Shown one piece after another: positions 31,032 to 40,126 of a DNA stretch of 64,000 nt (positions within the stretch are counted from its first letter, which is position 1; each line of letters starts with the position of its first letter). This DNA comes from JACKBK01 sp963707275 (GTDB taxonomy: Bacteria > Chloroflexota > Anaerolineae > JAAEKA01): positions 248,001-312,000 of the forward strand of contig CAVPPH010000001.1 of NCBI GenBank assembly GCA_963707275.1, given 5' to 3'. Position numbers and translations under genes: made by a program. Below the pieces are notes generated by a model, which was not told where the DNA came from, made no database searches, and worked only from the letters and a program-made list of their open reading frames with translations.

Positions 31032-34000
31032 CTATCGGTGCAAGATCAGCGGCAGGTAGCGTGTGTAGGTGATTGGCGTTGCCGTAGGAGAAGCCGTGGG
31101 TGTTGCGGTGCGAGTTGCAGTTGGCGTTGCGGTCGCCGCTTCGGGTTGGCGTTGGCGTGCGAGTAGACGTTGTCGATGCTGTCGAGGTGGCTGCGGCAGT
31201 TTTTGTGGGCGTCGCCGACGCGGTCGGCGTCGATGTGCGCGTAGCAGTCGGCGACGGACTGGCGGTCGCGGTCGGTGTGTTGGTCGGCAACGGCGGCTGA
31301 CTGCACAGGCGGCCCGGTCCCTGCCAGTCGGGGACACCGGCGCGCCAGGCCTGGAAATCCGGGTCGTCAGGTTCGCACAGGCTGGTGTCTGTGAAGTGGC
31401 CGCTCCACAGATGGTCGAGGCTGGTCATGCTGGCCGGCAACGGGCCGGTCAGCGGATTGTGCTCGACATAAAGTCCGGCCAACTGCGTCAGGTCGCCCAG
31501 CGCGGCCGGCAGCGGCCCGCTGAACTGGTTGTGTTCCAGGTGCAAGGCCTGCAAGCGGCGCAGGTTGGTCAGTTCGTCGGGCAGTGCGCCCGTCGAACTG
31601 ATTGTTGGCCAGCGACAATTGCGTCAGCCGGTCCAGCGTGCCCAGGCTGGCGGGCAGCGCGCCGCTGAACCGGTTGTAGCCCAGCCAGAGGTGTTCCAGG
31701 TTGCGTAGCTCAGCTCAGCCAGTCCGGCAGCGGTCCCGACAGGTCGTTGGAGGACAGGAAGAGCCGTTGCAAACGGGTCATGCTGCGAATCTGCGCCGGC
31801 AGCGGTCCGCTGAGCGCGTTGGCTTCCAGTTCCAGCGCGTGCAGGTTGCGCAGGTTGGCCAGCGATGCCGGCAGCGGCCCGTGCAACGTGTTGTGGCGCA
31901 GGTTCAGCACATGCAGGTTGGCCAGATTGCCCAGGCTGGCGGGCAGCGGGTCGGGGATGCGGTTGTATTGCAGGTCCAGCGTTTGCAGGTTGCGCAGGTC
32001 GCCAATTGTCGCGGGCAGCGGCAGGCTGAGCTGCTTGTTGGCCAGGCTGAGGCCGGTCACCGCGCAGCGCGTCCCGCTGGGGAAGGAGAGAACCTCCGCG
32101 TAGTTGTCGAGGCCCGACAGCCCGTAAGTCGTCAGAATCGAGTTGACCGCGGCCTCGTCGCCGGCGTAGCTGCACGTGTTGAAATCGACCCGCAGCGCGA
32201 CCTGCCCGTCGTCCAGCGGCGCGCGGCTGGCAAGCTCAACGAAGTAGGTCTGCCCGGCCTGCACCGTCACGTTGAGGCTGGAGGTGTCTGACCAATAGGC
32301 GCCGTCGTCGTTGCAGCCTCGGTTGATCAGGTTGCCGCGGCTGCCCTGCCAGATCGCCACCACCGTGTCGTCGTGGCTGCCCACCGTGTCCAGCGTCAGC
32401 AGGCCGTCGGCCGGCGCGGTCAGCCGGTACCAAAGCGTGCGCTGGTTCACGCCGTCGCCGCACTGCATATCCGGGTCGTCGGTCGCCACGGTTGCGCCGC
32501 TGGCATCCACCGCCTCGTCGAAGGGAAAGCTGCCAATCAGCGTCGCCGCGTCGAAATCGTCGTTGGGTGGGATGCTGGTAGACTGGGAATTGGTGAGGGG
32601 ATTGGGGATGGCTGGTAGATTGGGTAGGACTTCCTTCGTGGGAGTCTCTTCCCTCTCCCTCTCTCTCCCTCTCCCCTCTCCCGCTCTCTAGGACTTCACT
32701 TTCCGCTCCTTTCCCCTCCCCTTTCAGCACCTCCACAAAGCTGAAATACTCATTCCCATCGCCGCGGCTGCGCAGGCGGAAATCGTAGCCGTTGAGCTGG
32801 CCGGCGAACTGCGCGTCTGGTAGAACGAAGGTCGTCTCCAGCCATTCGCGGCTATTGGTCTTCTGCACGATCCCGGCGCTCTTGAAGTTGTCGCCGGTCG
32901 CGTCGTATTGTAGCTCCCAGGTGTCGGTCCCGTTGTCGTAATACAGCACCGACACAGTCACCGGAACAGCGCCGGAGCCGTCGATGAACGCGTCGTCCAC
33001 ATCGAAATACATGTCGGGATTGCCGCTGGCTGCATCGGTGCGGCGGGCGTAGCGGCCCCACGGATGCGGGCCGACGTACCATGCTGGCACGCTGCGTCCG
33101 CCGGACGCGTTGTCGTCCTGGCGCAGCCAGAAGTCGAAGTTGCCCCATTGCGGATACCAGCGCGGCGGGTCGCCCGGGTTGGGCGGCAGCGGATCGCGCA
33201 GCGCCACCCAGACGCCGGGGGTGGTCGCGACGGTGACATCGGTGTAGCGGTCGGCCAGTCGCAGCGCCCACTGGCGGTACGGGTCATCGGTGCTGATGGT
33301 CGCTTTGCCCAGCAGCAGGAAGCTGGGATGCTTGTTCAGCCCGTTGAACAGGCTCCAGATCAGGTCGCTGGCCTCGGGGTGATAGGACGATTCGCCCTCC
33401 CAGCCCACCGGCACCTGGCCGGCGTATTGCAGCATCGGGTCGTACTGGCCGGTGCGGCAGACGTCGGGGTGGATGGTGGCGGTGTCGGAGCGCACCACCT
33501 GGTCGTCGTGGTCGGTCACCAGCCGGTTGTGCTTGACGCCGATGCCCAGGCTGGCGGCGTAGTCGGAGAACTCCCGCCGCTCCTTGCGGTAGAGATACCA
33601 CGGCGCGTATTGCAGCACCATCGGCGTGTCGGCCCAGGCGCGCTGGTGGATGTCGGTGATGCGGTTGACGGTCTGCGTCCACAGGTCAGAGGTCAGCCCG
33701 GCGGCTTGCAGGCAGGCGTCCACCTCGTCGTCCAACTCGGCCGGCATCGTCTCTCCGTAGATGCCGGCCGCGATCTCGATCAGTGCGACGCGTGGATCGT
33801 CGCCGTAGCGCGCTGCGACCGCCTGCATAAACAATTCGTAGGCGGTCTGGAACGCAGCGGTCCAGTAAATCGGAATGTCCTCAGTGTGGAATGCCGCCGT
33901 AGTCGGTCCAGCTACACGTCACGTAGCCGTCGCCGGCCGGCCAGTGCGCCCTACGCGTCGTTGAACCACTGCGGAACCTGGTTGCCGCCGCAGCACCACC

Positions 34001-34430
34001 CTTCGTAGGCGGTGAAGGAGAGCGCGACAGGCTTGCCCAGCGCCGCTTCGCTGGCCAGCCACTGGTCCACGTCCTCCCAGTAATATTGGCCCGGCCCGCG
34101 CCCCTCGATGCTGCGCCAGGTGAACGCCATGTGCCCGCCGGTCAGCCACGGGTAGAGGTCGGGGTCCAGGTGCGGCCAGTCGAAGAAGGTGTAGATGCCG
34201 GCGTTGGGGAAGCTCTGGTAGCTGGTCGAGGCGGGTGGCTGCCAGGCGGGGCAGGTAGTGTCCGGCTGCCCGCCGGCTGCTTCCGGTGTACTGGCGACCT
34301 GGGGCTGGCTTGTCGGCGCAGCCGGTTCACGGGCAATGCTGCCAGCGCTGGCCAGTGAAGATGCCAGCAGCGCCGCCAGTATCACGGCCGACGCAACAGC
34401 CAGGTGAATGAGATTGTGTCTGCGAAACAA
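31032..34430 (-). CDS. Secreted multidomain protein: glycoside-hydrolase-like, PPC-like and leucine-rich repeats, YLPLILHR C-terminus
   Basis: TTG at 34430 lies six bases after AGGAGG and opens a signal peptide (LAVASAVILAALLASSLASA). The first large domain (about 34250-32760) looks like a TIM-barrel glycoside hydrolase (IYTFFDWPHLDPDLYPWLTG, WRSIEGRGPGQYYWEDVDQW, IAAGIYGETMP, VPVGWEGES); the family is uncertain. A bacterial pre-peptidase-C-like domain follows (32560-32170; TLWYRLTAPADGLLTLDTVG). Plant-type leucine-rich repeats come next (32060-31450; LRNLQTLDLQYNRIPDPLPA), then a Thr/Pro linker, then TRYLPLILHR. Frame changes lie near 33900, 32590, 31700, 31590 and 31150. A low-complexity polypurine insert occupies 32600-32735. 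Secretion and polysaccharide binding or cleavage are inferred. Confidence 0.7.
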
Positions 34431-34873
34431 GTCTGGCCTCCTGGGACGAGCAGAATCTATTGTAACGCAGAACGCAGAATGTCGCTAGAGGGTGGCAGGT
34501 TCTCGCCAGGGCGTCACTAACCAGGATAGCGCGGGCATTTGCAGGAGCCATGACCAGCGAGCTTCCTTTGCAATCTGTGGACTGACCTCAACGGTCGGTA
34601 TCCTGGGTTGGCTCACGTCGGCCATTTGCTGGAAGTCGGTTGATTTCCTTAGAGAACACAGTCAATGGCAAGAGAGGTGATCGAAGTCTGTTGATACAGG
34701 AGTTACGCAGTTGGTGGTGAAGTGTTAGAATACGCACATGGAAACGGAAACTGATAAAAAGACCAGGAGAATGCAATAATGGTATCCGTCAATGGGAGTG
34801 GATGGGCGAAGCCCAGCCGGCCTGCGGCTCGAAGCGATGATGGCGAAAAAACTCATAAGCATTGGAGGTCAAC
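34431..34873. other. Divergent intergenic region between the leucine-rich-repeat gene and the GH9 gene
   Basis: This separates two divergent genes. It contains a candidate extended -10 promoter (34703-34731), a short ORF with its own ribosome-binding site (34779-34877), and on the minus side a TACAAT (34464-34459) that may serve the leucine-rich-repeat gene. Nothing else was recognised. Confidence 0.6.
34703..34731 (+). promoter_or_regulatory. Candidate extended -10 promoter for the GH9 gene
   Basis: TGTTAGAAT at 34723-34731 is an extended -10 element (TG-n-TAGAAT). The -35 region at 34703 (TTACGC) is weak. Transcription would start near 34738, about 40 nt before the short ORF and 136 nt before the GH9 start. 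Confidence 0.35.
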
Positions 34874-34877
34874 ATGA
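34779..34877 (+). CDS. 32-residue upstream ORF overlapping the GH9 start
   Basis: ATG at 34779 lies behind AGGAG with about nine bases spacing. It opens a 33-codon frame (MVSVNGSGWAKPS..., ending HWRST) whose TGA at 34875-34877 overlaps the ATG of the GH9 gene in the ATGA arrangement. This geometry suggests translational coupling or a leader peptide rather than chance. The peptide is basic and not membrane-like. No homologue is recognised. Confidence 0.35.
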   Translation: MVSVNGSGWAKPSRPAARSDDGEKTHKHWRST

Positions 34878-37588
34878 AGGCTATAGCACGCTCCTCACAC
34901 AAGTTTCTCCCGGCAGTTGTCGGCTTGTTGCTTCTTGTCGTAGCAGTGACGATCCTGGTTGGCCCGGTTGCTGCCTGGCAGCAGGGACTACTGGCTCCAT
35001 TGGAAATTGCCGGCGAAGCGGTGTATGTGCCTTTCCCGGTCAACATCAAGCTGGACGGCAAACTGGACGATTGGCAAGACGTGCCGGTGCAGATAGTAAC
35101 GAAAGGGACAGCCACCAGCGCCGTGCCGGGCGAAGACGGTCCCCTCTCGTTTGCTGTGGCTGCGGATAATGAGACCTTCTATCTCACGATGTCAATCCCC
35201 GACAAAAACATCATCACCGGGCAGCATGGCACCGAATATTGGAACGAAGATTCGCTGGAGTTTTATCTTAACACCAGCAGCGACCTGAATGCGGCGGCCT
35301 ACGGCGAGGGCATCTTTCAGATCAACATCAATCCTGGCGACATCGGCAATACCGACCCGGCCAGACTGACGTTGACCGGTCAGAATGCTGGTCAAGCGCA
35401 GGTAAAGGCGTTTGTCTTCAAGACCGCCGATGGCTGGGGATTTGAAGCCGCCCTGCCGCTCAAGGTCGAGCCGGCACATGGGCTGGAAATTGGTTTTCAG
35501 GCCCAGGCCAACGGCGCCAGTCAGGCAAATCGGAACGTGAAACTCATCTGGTCCAACGCCGACGTGTCGGACAGTTCCTGGAATTCTCCCTACCTGTTTG
35601 GCCGGGCGTTGTTTTTTGAAGTAGGGAGCACGGATATCCCCACGCCGGGGGCACGCGCCGCTGCGCCGACTGCTGTGCCTACTCCCACGCCTTTCACGCC
35701 GCGCCAGCAAATCAGCGTTAATCAGACCGGCTACTACGCCTACGCAGCGAAAGTGGCCGGCCTGGCTTCAAAGCGCCAGAACCCGGTGGAGTGGGCGCTC
35801 AAAGATAGCAAGGGAAATACTGTACTGACAGGCACCACGGAAGTGAAGGGCGAGGATGGTGCAACTGGCGAGACTGTGCATCGGATCGATTTCTCGGCCT
35901 TCGATACGTCCGGCCAAGGTTATACCCTGGCTGCTGATGGCGCCACGAGCGATCGGTTTGATATCGGCGAAGTACCATACCATGATTTGAAGCTGGATGC
36001 CTTGCGCTACTTCTATTTGAATCGCAGTGGCATAGCGCTGGAGAAGCAATATGCCGGGGATTGGGCACGGCCAGCCGGTCATGTGAGCGATGGCGAAGTC
36101 ACCTGTTACGCCGGGACGGATTCCAGCGGTCGGGACTGGCCGGCGTGCGATTACACGCTCGATGCCTCAGGTGGCTGGTACGACGCCGGCGACTATGGCA
36201 AATATGTGGTCAACGGCGGCATCGCGGCCTGGACACTGCTCAATGCCTATCAGCGCAACCCGGGTGCCTTCGCCGACGGGGTGCTGAACATTCCCGAAAG
36301 TGGAAACGGCGTGCCGGATGTGTTGGATGAGGCGCGCTGGGAGATGGAATACTTGCTGAGTATGCAAGTGCCGGACGGCCAGCCATTGGCTGGTATGGCA
36401 CAGCACAAACTGCACGGCCTTCAGTGGGACGCGATGCCGGGCTTGCCGCCGGCTGAAAGTGATACCCGCTTCCTCTTCCCGCCCTCCACGGCGGCAACGC
36501 TTAATCTGGCGGCAACGGCTGCGCAGTGCGCGCGCGTTTGGAAGGACATTGACGCTGAGTTTGCGGCGCGTTGTCTGACGGCGGCTGAGACGGCCTGGCA
36601 GGCGGCGAGCGCGCATCCGGACATGCTGGCGGCCGAGTTTCCGGAGCTGGGCGGCGGCGCTTACGGTGACAGCAATGTGTCGGATGAATTCTACTGGGCG
36701 GCAGTAGAATTGTATCTGACGACCGGCAAGCCGGAATACCAGGAGTTCTACACGGCTTCAGGTGACAATCTTTCTGTCCGTGATATGTTCTGGGCTGAAA
36801 CCGCGCCACTGGGTACCATCTCGTTGGCGGTGGAAGGACAGGATGAAACCGCGCGAGCTGCCTTGACCGGGTTTGCCGACGAGGTGCTGTCGACGATGTA
36901 TGGTCGGTCGAACGGCTATCTTTCGCCGGTCCCGTCAAATAAGTATGTGTGGGGTTCCAATTCCGAAGTGCTCAACCGCGCCATCGTGCTGGCGCTCGCG
37001 TATGATTTCACCCGCGATGCCCGGTACCTGGATGCGGTGACGGAAACCATGAATTATCTGCTGGGTCGCAATAGCTTGAACTTCAGCTTCGTTTCCGGCT
37101 ATGGCGCACAATCTCTGGCGCATCCCCATCACCGTTTCTGGGCAAATCAGCCAGAGAACGGTTTTCCGCCGCCGCCGCCAGGCGTGGTGGCGGGTGGGCC
37201 CAATGGCGACCCGAGTGACCCCGTCGCTATTGCCGCTGGATTGGTGAGCCAACCGCCAGCCAGAAGCTACGTGGATGACATAGGATCGTATTCCACCAAT
37301 GAGGTTGCCATCAACTGGAATGCGCCGTTGGCCTGGGTGGCGGCATATCTGGATGATACGGCTCGTCCGCTTCTGTCTGAAGCCCGGCCCGCGTCAACGT
37401 CCAATGCTTCGCCTTCAATATCGACGCCTTCGCCTGGCGCTACTTCCAACGCGGATTCGGCTGACGTCGTTCCAACTGCCCAGCCTCAATCGCAGCCGGT
37501 TTCTTCTGCAATCGTGCTGGGTGGGGCGCTTGTCCTTGGGTTGATTGCTGTGGTGGCAGTTGTTATCTGGCGGCGGCGCAAAACCTAG
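34874..37588 (+). CDS. Membrane-anchored GH9 endoglucanase with N-terminal CBM9-like domain
   Basis: ATG at 34874 follows GGAGG by five bases and gives 904 residues. Signal peptide: about residues 9-30. Residues ~55-255 form a CBM9-like domain (KLDGKLDDWQDVPVQ, WNEDSLEFYLNTSSD). After a short linker, ~282-365 is the Ig-like CelD-N domain (ISVNQTGYYAYAAKVAGLAS). The GH9 catalytic domain covers ~375-840: WYDAGDYGKYV near 435 carries the catalytic Asp pair, HPHHRFW near 750 is the conserved His motif, and the proton donor Glu lies in STNEVAINWNAPLAW near 808. A Ser/Pro linker leads to a C-terminal helix (SSAIVLGGALVLGLIAVVAV) and RRRKT. The enzyme would hydrolyse beta-1,4-glucans at the cell surface. 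The frame is intact. Confidence 0.92.
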   Translation: MKAIARSSHKFLPAVVGLLLLVVAVTILVGPVAAWQQGLLAPLEIAGEAVYVPFPVNIKLDGKLDDWQDVPVQIVTKGTATSAVPGEDGPLSFAVAADNETFYLTMSIPDKNIITGQHGTEYWNEDSLEFYLNTSSDLNAAAYGEGIFQININPGDIGNTDPARLTLTGQNAGQAQVKAFVFKTADGWGFEAALPLKVEPAHGLEIGFQAQANGASQANRNVKLIWSNADVSDSSWNSPYLFGRALFFEVGSTDIPTPGARAAAPTAVPTPTPFTPRQQISVNQTGYYAYAAKVAGLASKRQNPVEWALKDSKGNTVLTGTTEVKGEDGATGETVHRIDFSAFDTSGQGYTLAADGATSDRFDIGEVPYHDLKLDALRYFYLNRSGIALEKQYAGDWARPAGHVSDGEVTCYAGTDSSGRDWPACDYTLDASGGWYDAGDYGKYVVNGGIAAWTLLNAYQRNPGAFADGVLNIPESGNGVPDVLDEARWEMEYLLSMQVPDGQPLAGMAQHKLHGLQWDAMPGLPPAESDTRFLFPPSTAATLNLAATAAQCARVWKDIDAEFAARCLTAAETAWQAASAHPDMLAAEFPELGGGAYGDSNVSDEFYWAAVELYLTTGKPEYQEFYTASGDNLSVRDMFWAETAPLGTISLAVEGQDETARAALTGFADEVLSTMYGRSNGYLSPVPSNKYVWGSNSEVLNRAIVLALAYDFTRDARYLDAVTETMNYLLGRNSLNFSFVSGYGAQSLAHPHHRFWANQPENGFPPPPPGVVAGGPNGDPSDPVAIAAGLVSQPPARSYVDDIGSYSTNEVAINWNAPLAWVAAYLDDTARPLLSEARPASTSNASPSISTPSPGATSNADSADVVPTAQPQSQPVSSAIVLGGALVLGLIAVVAVVIWRRRKT

Positions 37589-37677
37589 CCATGTCTCCGG
37601 ATCCCTTCCCCAATCAAGGTCCCAGTGAGCACGGGTGGTCTTTCGCAGAGTATGCTTGCCCTGTTCCGTGCCGTCGG

Positions 37678-38740
37678 TCAGTCGAACAACGACAACTGGC
37701 CCGTCGGTTCGCTGAGCTGGTGCGCGCCGACGCCCAGCAGCCGCACCGGCCGGCCCGTCTCCCAGGTGCGCTCCAGCAACACCGAGCGCGGCCCGGTAGA
37801 CCTCGATCGCATCGTCGGTGGGCACGGCCAGCGACATCTGACGGGTCAGGGTGGTGAAGTCGCTGTAGCGCAGTTTGATGGCGACCGTGCCGCCGGCCAG
37901 CTCGTTGCGTTGCAGGTATTCGGCCACGCCCTGGCTCATACGCCACAGCCGCACCTTCAGCGCGTGCAACTCCGTCAGGTCCTGGTTGAAGGTGCGCTCC
38001 TGGCTGACCGATTTGCGCTCGTATTCGGTGATCACTGCCCGGTCGTCGATGCCGCGGGCGCGCTGGGCCATCTCCGGTCCGTGGCGGCCAAATGCCGCTC
38101 GCAGGTCGTCCTCAGACAGCGCAGCCAGCTCGCCGATGGTTGTCACGCCCAGGCCTGCCAGCCGCTCGGCGGTCACCGGGCCAATTCCCCACAGGGCGCG
38201 CACCGGCAGCGGCGCAAGAAAGCTGGCCTCATCGCCCGGTTGCACCACGGTCAGGCCGCCCGGCTTGTCGAAGTCCGACGCGACTTTGGCGACCTGCTTG
38301 TTGGCAGCCACGCCCAGCGACGCCGACAGGCCGATTTGCTCACGCACGTCAGTTTGCAGCCGCCGCGCGACCGCTGCTGCCTCTTCCCAGGTCTTGATCT
38401 GGTCGCTGAGGTCGAAGAACGCCTCGTCGATGCTGATCTGCTCGACCAGCGGCGTCAACTCGTGGATCAGCGCCATGACGCGCCGCGAGTACTGGCGATA
38501 CAGGCTGTGGCGGCCTGGCAGCACGATGGCGTCGGGGCAAAGCTGCAACGCGCGCGCCATCGGCATGGCGGAGCGGCAGCCAAAGGCGCGCGCCGGGTAG
38601 GACGCCGCCGCGACCACGCCGCGCTCGCCCGGTTTGCCGCCCACCAGCACCGGCTTGCCGACCAGTTCCGGGTTCTCCAGCACCTCCACCGCCGCGAAAA
38701 AGGCGTCGAGATCGAGGTGGACAATCGCGCGTGAGGACAT
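37678..38740 (-). CDS. dinB: DNA polymerase IV (Y-family), one frame change near the C-terminus
   Basis: The product opens with IVHLDLDAFFAAVE, whose Asp residues are metal ligands, and has the Y-family signature SIDEAFFDLSD. Finger and thumb helix-hairpin-helix motifs follow (LWGIGPVTAERLAGLGVTTI), then the little-finger domain (SVSQERTFNQDL). An extra G near 37776 breaks the frame. Corrected, the tail reads LLERTWETGRPVRLLGVGAH and ends GQLSLFD with TGA at 37678-37680. The uncorrected frame runs on into the convergent GH9 gene and is not credible. The enzyme performs error-prone translesion synthesis. It is transcribed divergently from the M28 peptidase gene; no LexA box was recognised between them. 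Confidence 0.9.
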
Positions 38741-38794
38741 GCGGTGATTCTAGCCTGCTTCAGCGGCGAGGGCAACTTCCAGCGGGCAACGAGT

Positions 38795-38823
38795 TAGCCA
38801 ATCAAGGCATTCCCGGGTAAAAT
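38795..38823 (+). promoter_or_regulatory. Candidate promoter of the M28 peptidase gene
   Basis: TAGCCA (38795-38800) and TAAAAT (38818-38823) are separated by 17 bp. The -10 matches consensus in five of six positions and the -35 in four of six. It lies 45 bp upstream of the ATG at 38868. Confidence 0.3.
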
Positions 38824-38867
38824 GCGCTGGTCGTGTTCCTTCGCACAATCATGAAAGAAGCATACCC

Positions 38868-40112
38868 ATGGCTCGTAAACGCCCCCTCTCCTCCGCAGTT
38901 GCACTCGCCCTTGTGCTTGTTGTCGTACTCGCCCTGCCTGCCCTGGCATCTCCACCCGGCCCGCCGCTGGCCCTCGAATCGACCACCATTGACATCGACG
39001 ACATCCAGACTATCACGCCGATTTCGCAGGTTCAGGATATCATCGACCAGATCAACCTGACGCGCATGATGACCTACGCCCGTGAACTCAGCGGCGAGCA
39101 GTCGGCCGCGGTGGGCGGCCAGCAGGTCACCCTCGCCACCCGTTACACGTACAATCGCGATGCCGTCTTGCAGGCGGCCGCGTACATGACCGAGCGGCTG
39201 GAGCGGCTGGGGCTGGATGTCAGCTATCACTGGTGGACGCACAGCCCGCAGGTCGTGCAGACATTGCCCAACGTCGTGGCCGAGAAGCCAGGCAGCAACC
39301 CGGCCGCGGGCATCTACATCATCGGCGCGCATATGGACGACACGTCCGGTTCAGCCTCTACGCTCGCGCCGGGCGCCGATGACAACGGCAGCGGCAGCGT
39401 GGCGGTGCTGACCGCGGCTGAACTGCTGGCGCCCTACACCTTCGAGGCCACCATCCGCTTCGTGCTGTTCACCGGCGAGGAGCAGGGATTGTGGGGCAGT
39501 GCGGCTTACGCGGCTTCGGTCAACGGCCAGGACCTGCGCGGCATGTTGAACCTCGACATGATCGCCTGGGACAACACGGGCGGTCCCGACATGGATCTTC
39601 ACGCCCGTTCCACCGTCCCCGGCAGCGTTCCCATGGGCCAGACCTTCGCCGATGCCATCGCCGCCTACAACCTGGACCTGACACCGGTGATCTACGGCAA
39701 CGGCACCACGGCCAGCGACCATTCCTCGTTCTGGAACATCAACGTGCCGGCCATCCTCGCCATCGAGAACTACAACGCCGACACCGGTGCGCCGCGCGAT
39801 TTCAACGCGTATTACCACAGCGTCAACGACCGCACGCAGTACTTCAACCAGCCCTACTTTCACGACATGACCGCCGCGTCGCTGGCGTCGCTGGCGCATC
39901 TGGCCGGCATTCGCAGCGACTGCTATTGGGCCGACTTGGACTGCGATGACCAGGTCAGCATCAACGACCTCACCACCGAGGCGATGCACTGGCAGGCCAG
40001 CGACGGCCAGTGGAACTACAGCCCGGTCTACGATAGCAACGGCGACGATGTGGTGGACATCGTCGATGTACAGGCGGTGGCGGCTCAGTGGGGCTGGACG
40101 TCGCCGGGGTAA
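38868..40112 (+). CDS. Secreted M28-family aminopeptidase with dockerin-like C-terminus
   Basis: The product is 414 residues with a signal peptide (SAVALALVLVVVLALPALAS). The M28 zinc-peptidase motifs are all present: GAHMDD near residue 154, GADDNGSGS near 167, FTGEEQGLWGS near 202 (catalytic Glu), LNLDMIAWD near 227, and SDHSSFW near 284. The enzyme would release N-terminal residues from peptides outside the cell with two zinc ions. Residues ~345-414 carry two dockerin-type calcium loops (DLDCDDQVSINDL and DSNGDDVVDIVDV), close to those of the SBBP protein at 17496-19871. No cohesin was seen in the window. The frame is intact. Confidence 0.9.
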   Translation: MARKRPLSSAVALALVLVVVLALPALASPPGPPLALESTTIDIDDIQTITPISQVQDIIDQINLTRMMTYARELSGEQSAAVGGQQVTLATRYTYNRDAVLQAAAYMTERLERLGLDVSYHWWTHSPQVVQTLPNVVAEKPGSNPAAGIYIIGAHMDDTSGSASTLAPGADDNGSGSVAVLTAAELLAPYTFEATIRFVLFTGEEQGLWGSAAYAASVNGQDLRGMLNLDMIAWDNTGGPDMDLHARSTVPGSVPMGQTFADAIAAYNLDLTPVIYGNGTTASDHSSFWNINVPAILAIENYNADTGAPRDFNAYYHSVNDRTQYFNQPYFHDMTAASLASLAHLAGIRSDCYWADLDCDDQVSINDLTTEAMHWQASDGQWNYSPVYDSNGDDVVDIVDVQAVAAQWGWTSPG

Positions 40113-40126
40113 CAGGAGGGAACCGG

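Noticed and set aside
37415..37677. Extension of DNA polymerase IV to 37415
   Set aside because: The extension is a shifted frame running antisense into the GH9 gene. Correcting one base gives the family's normal end (QLSLFD) at 37678.
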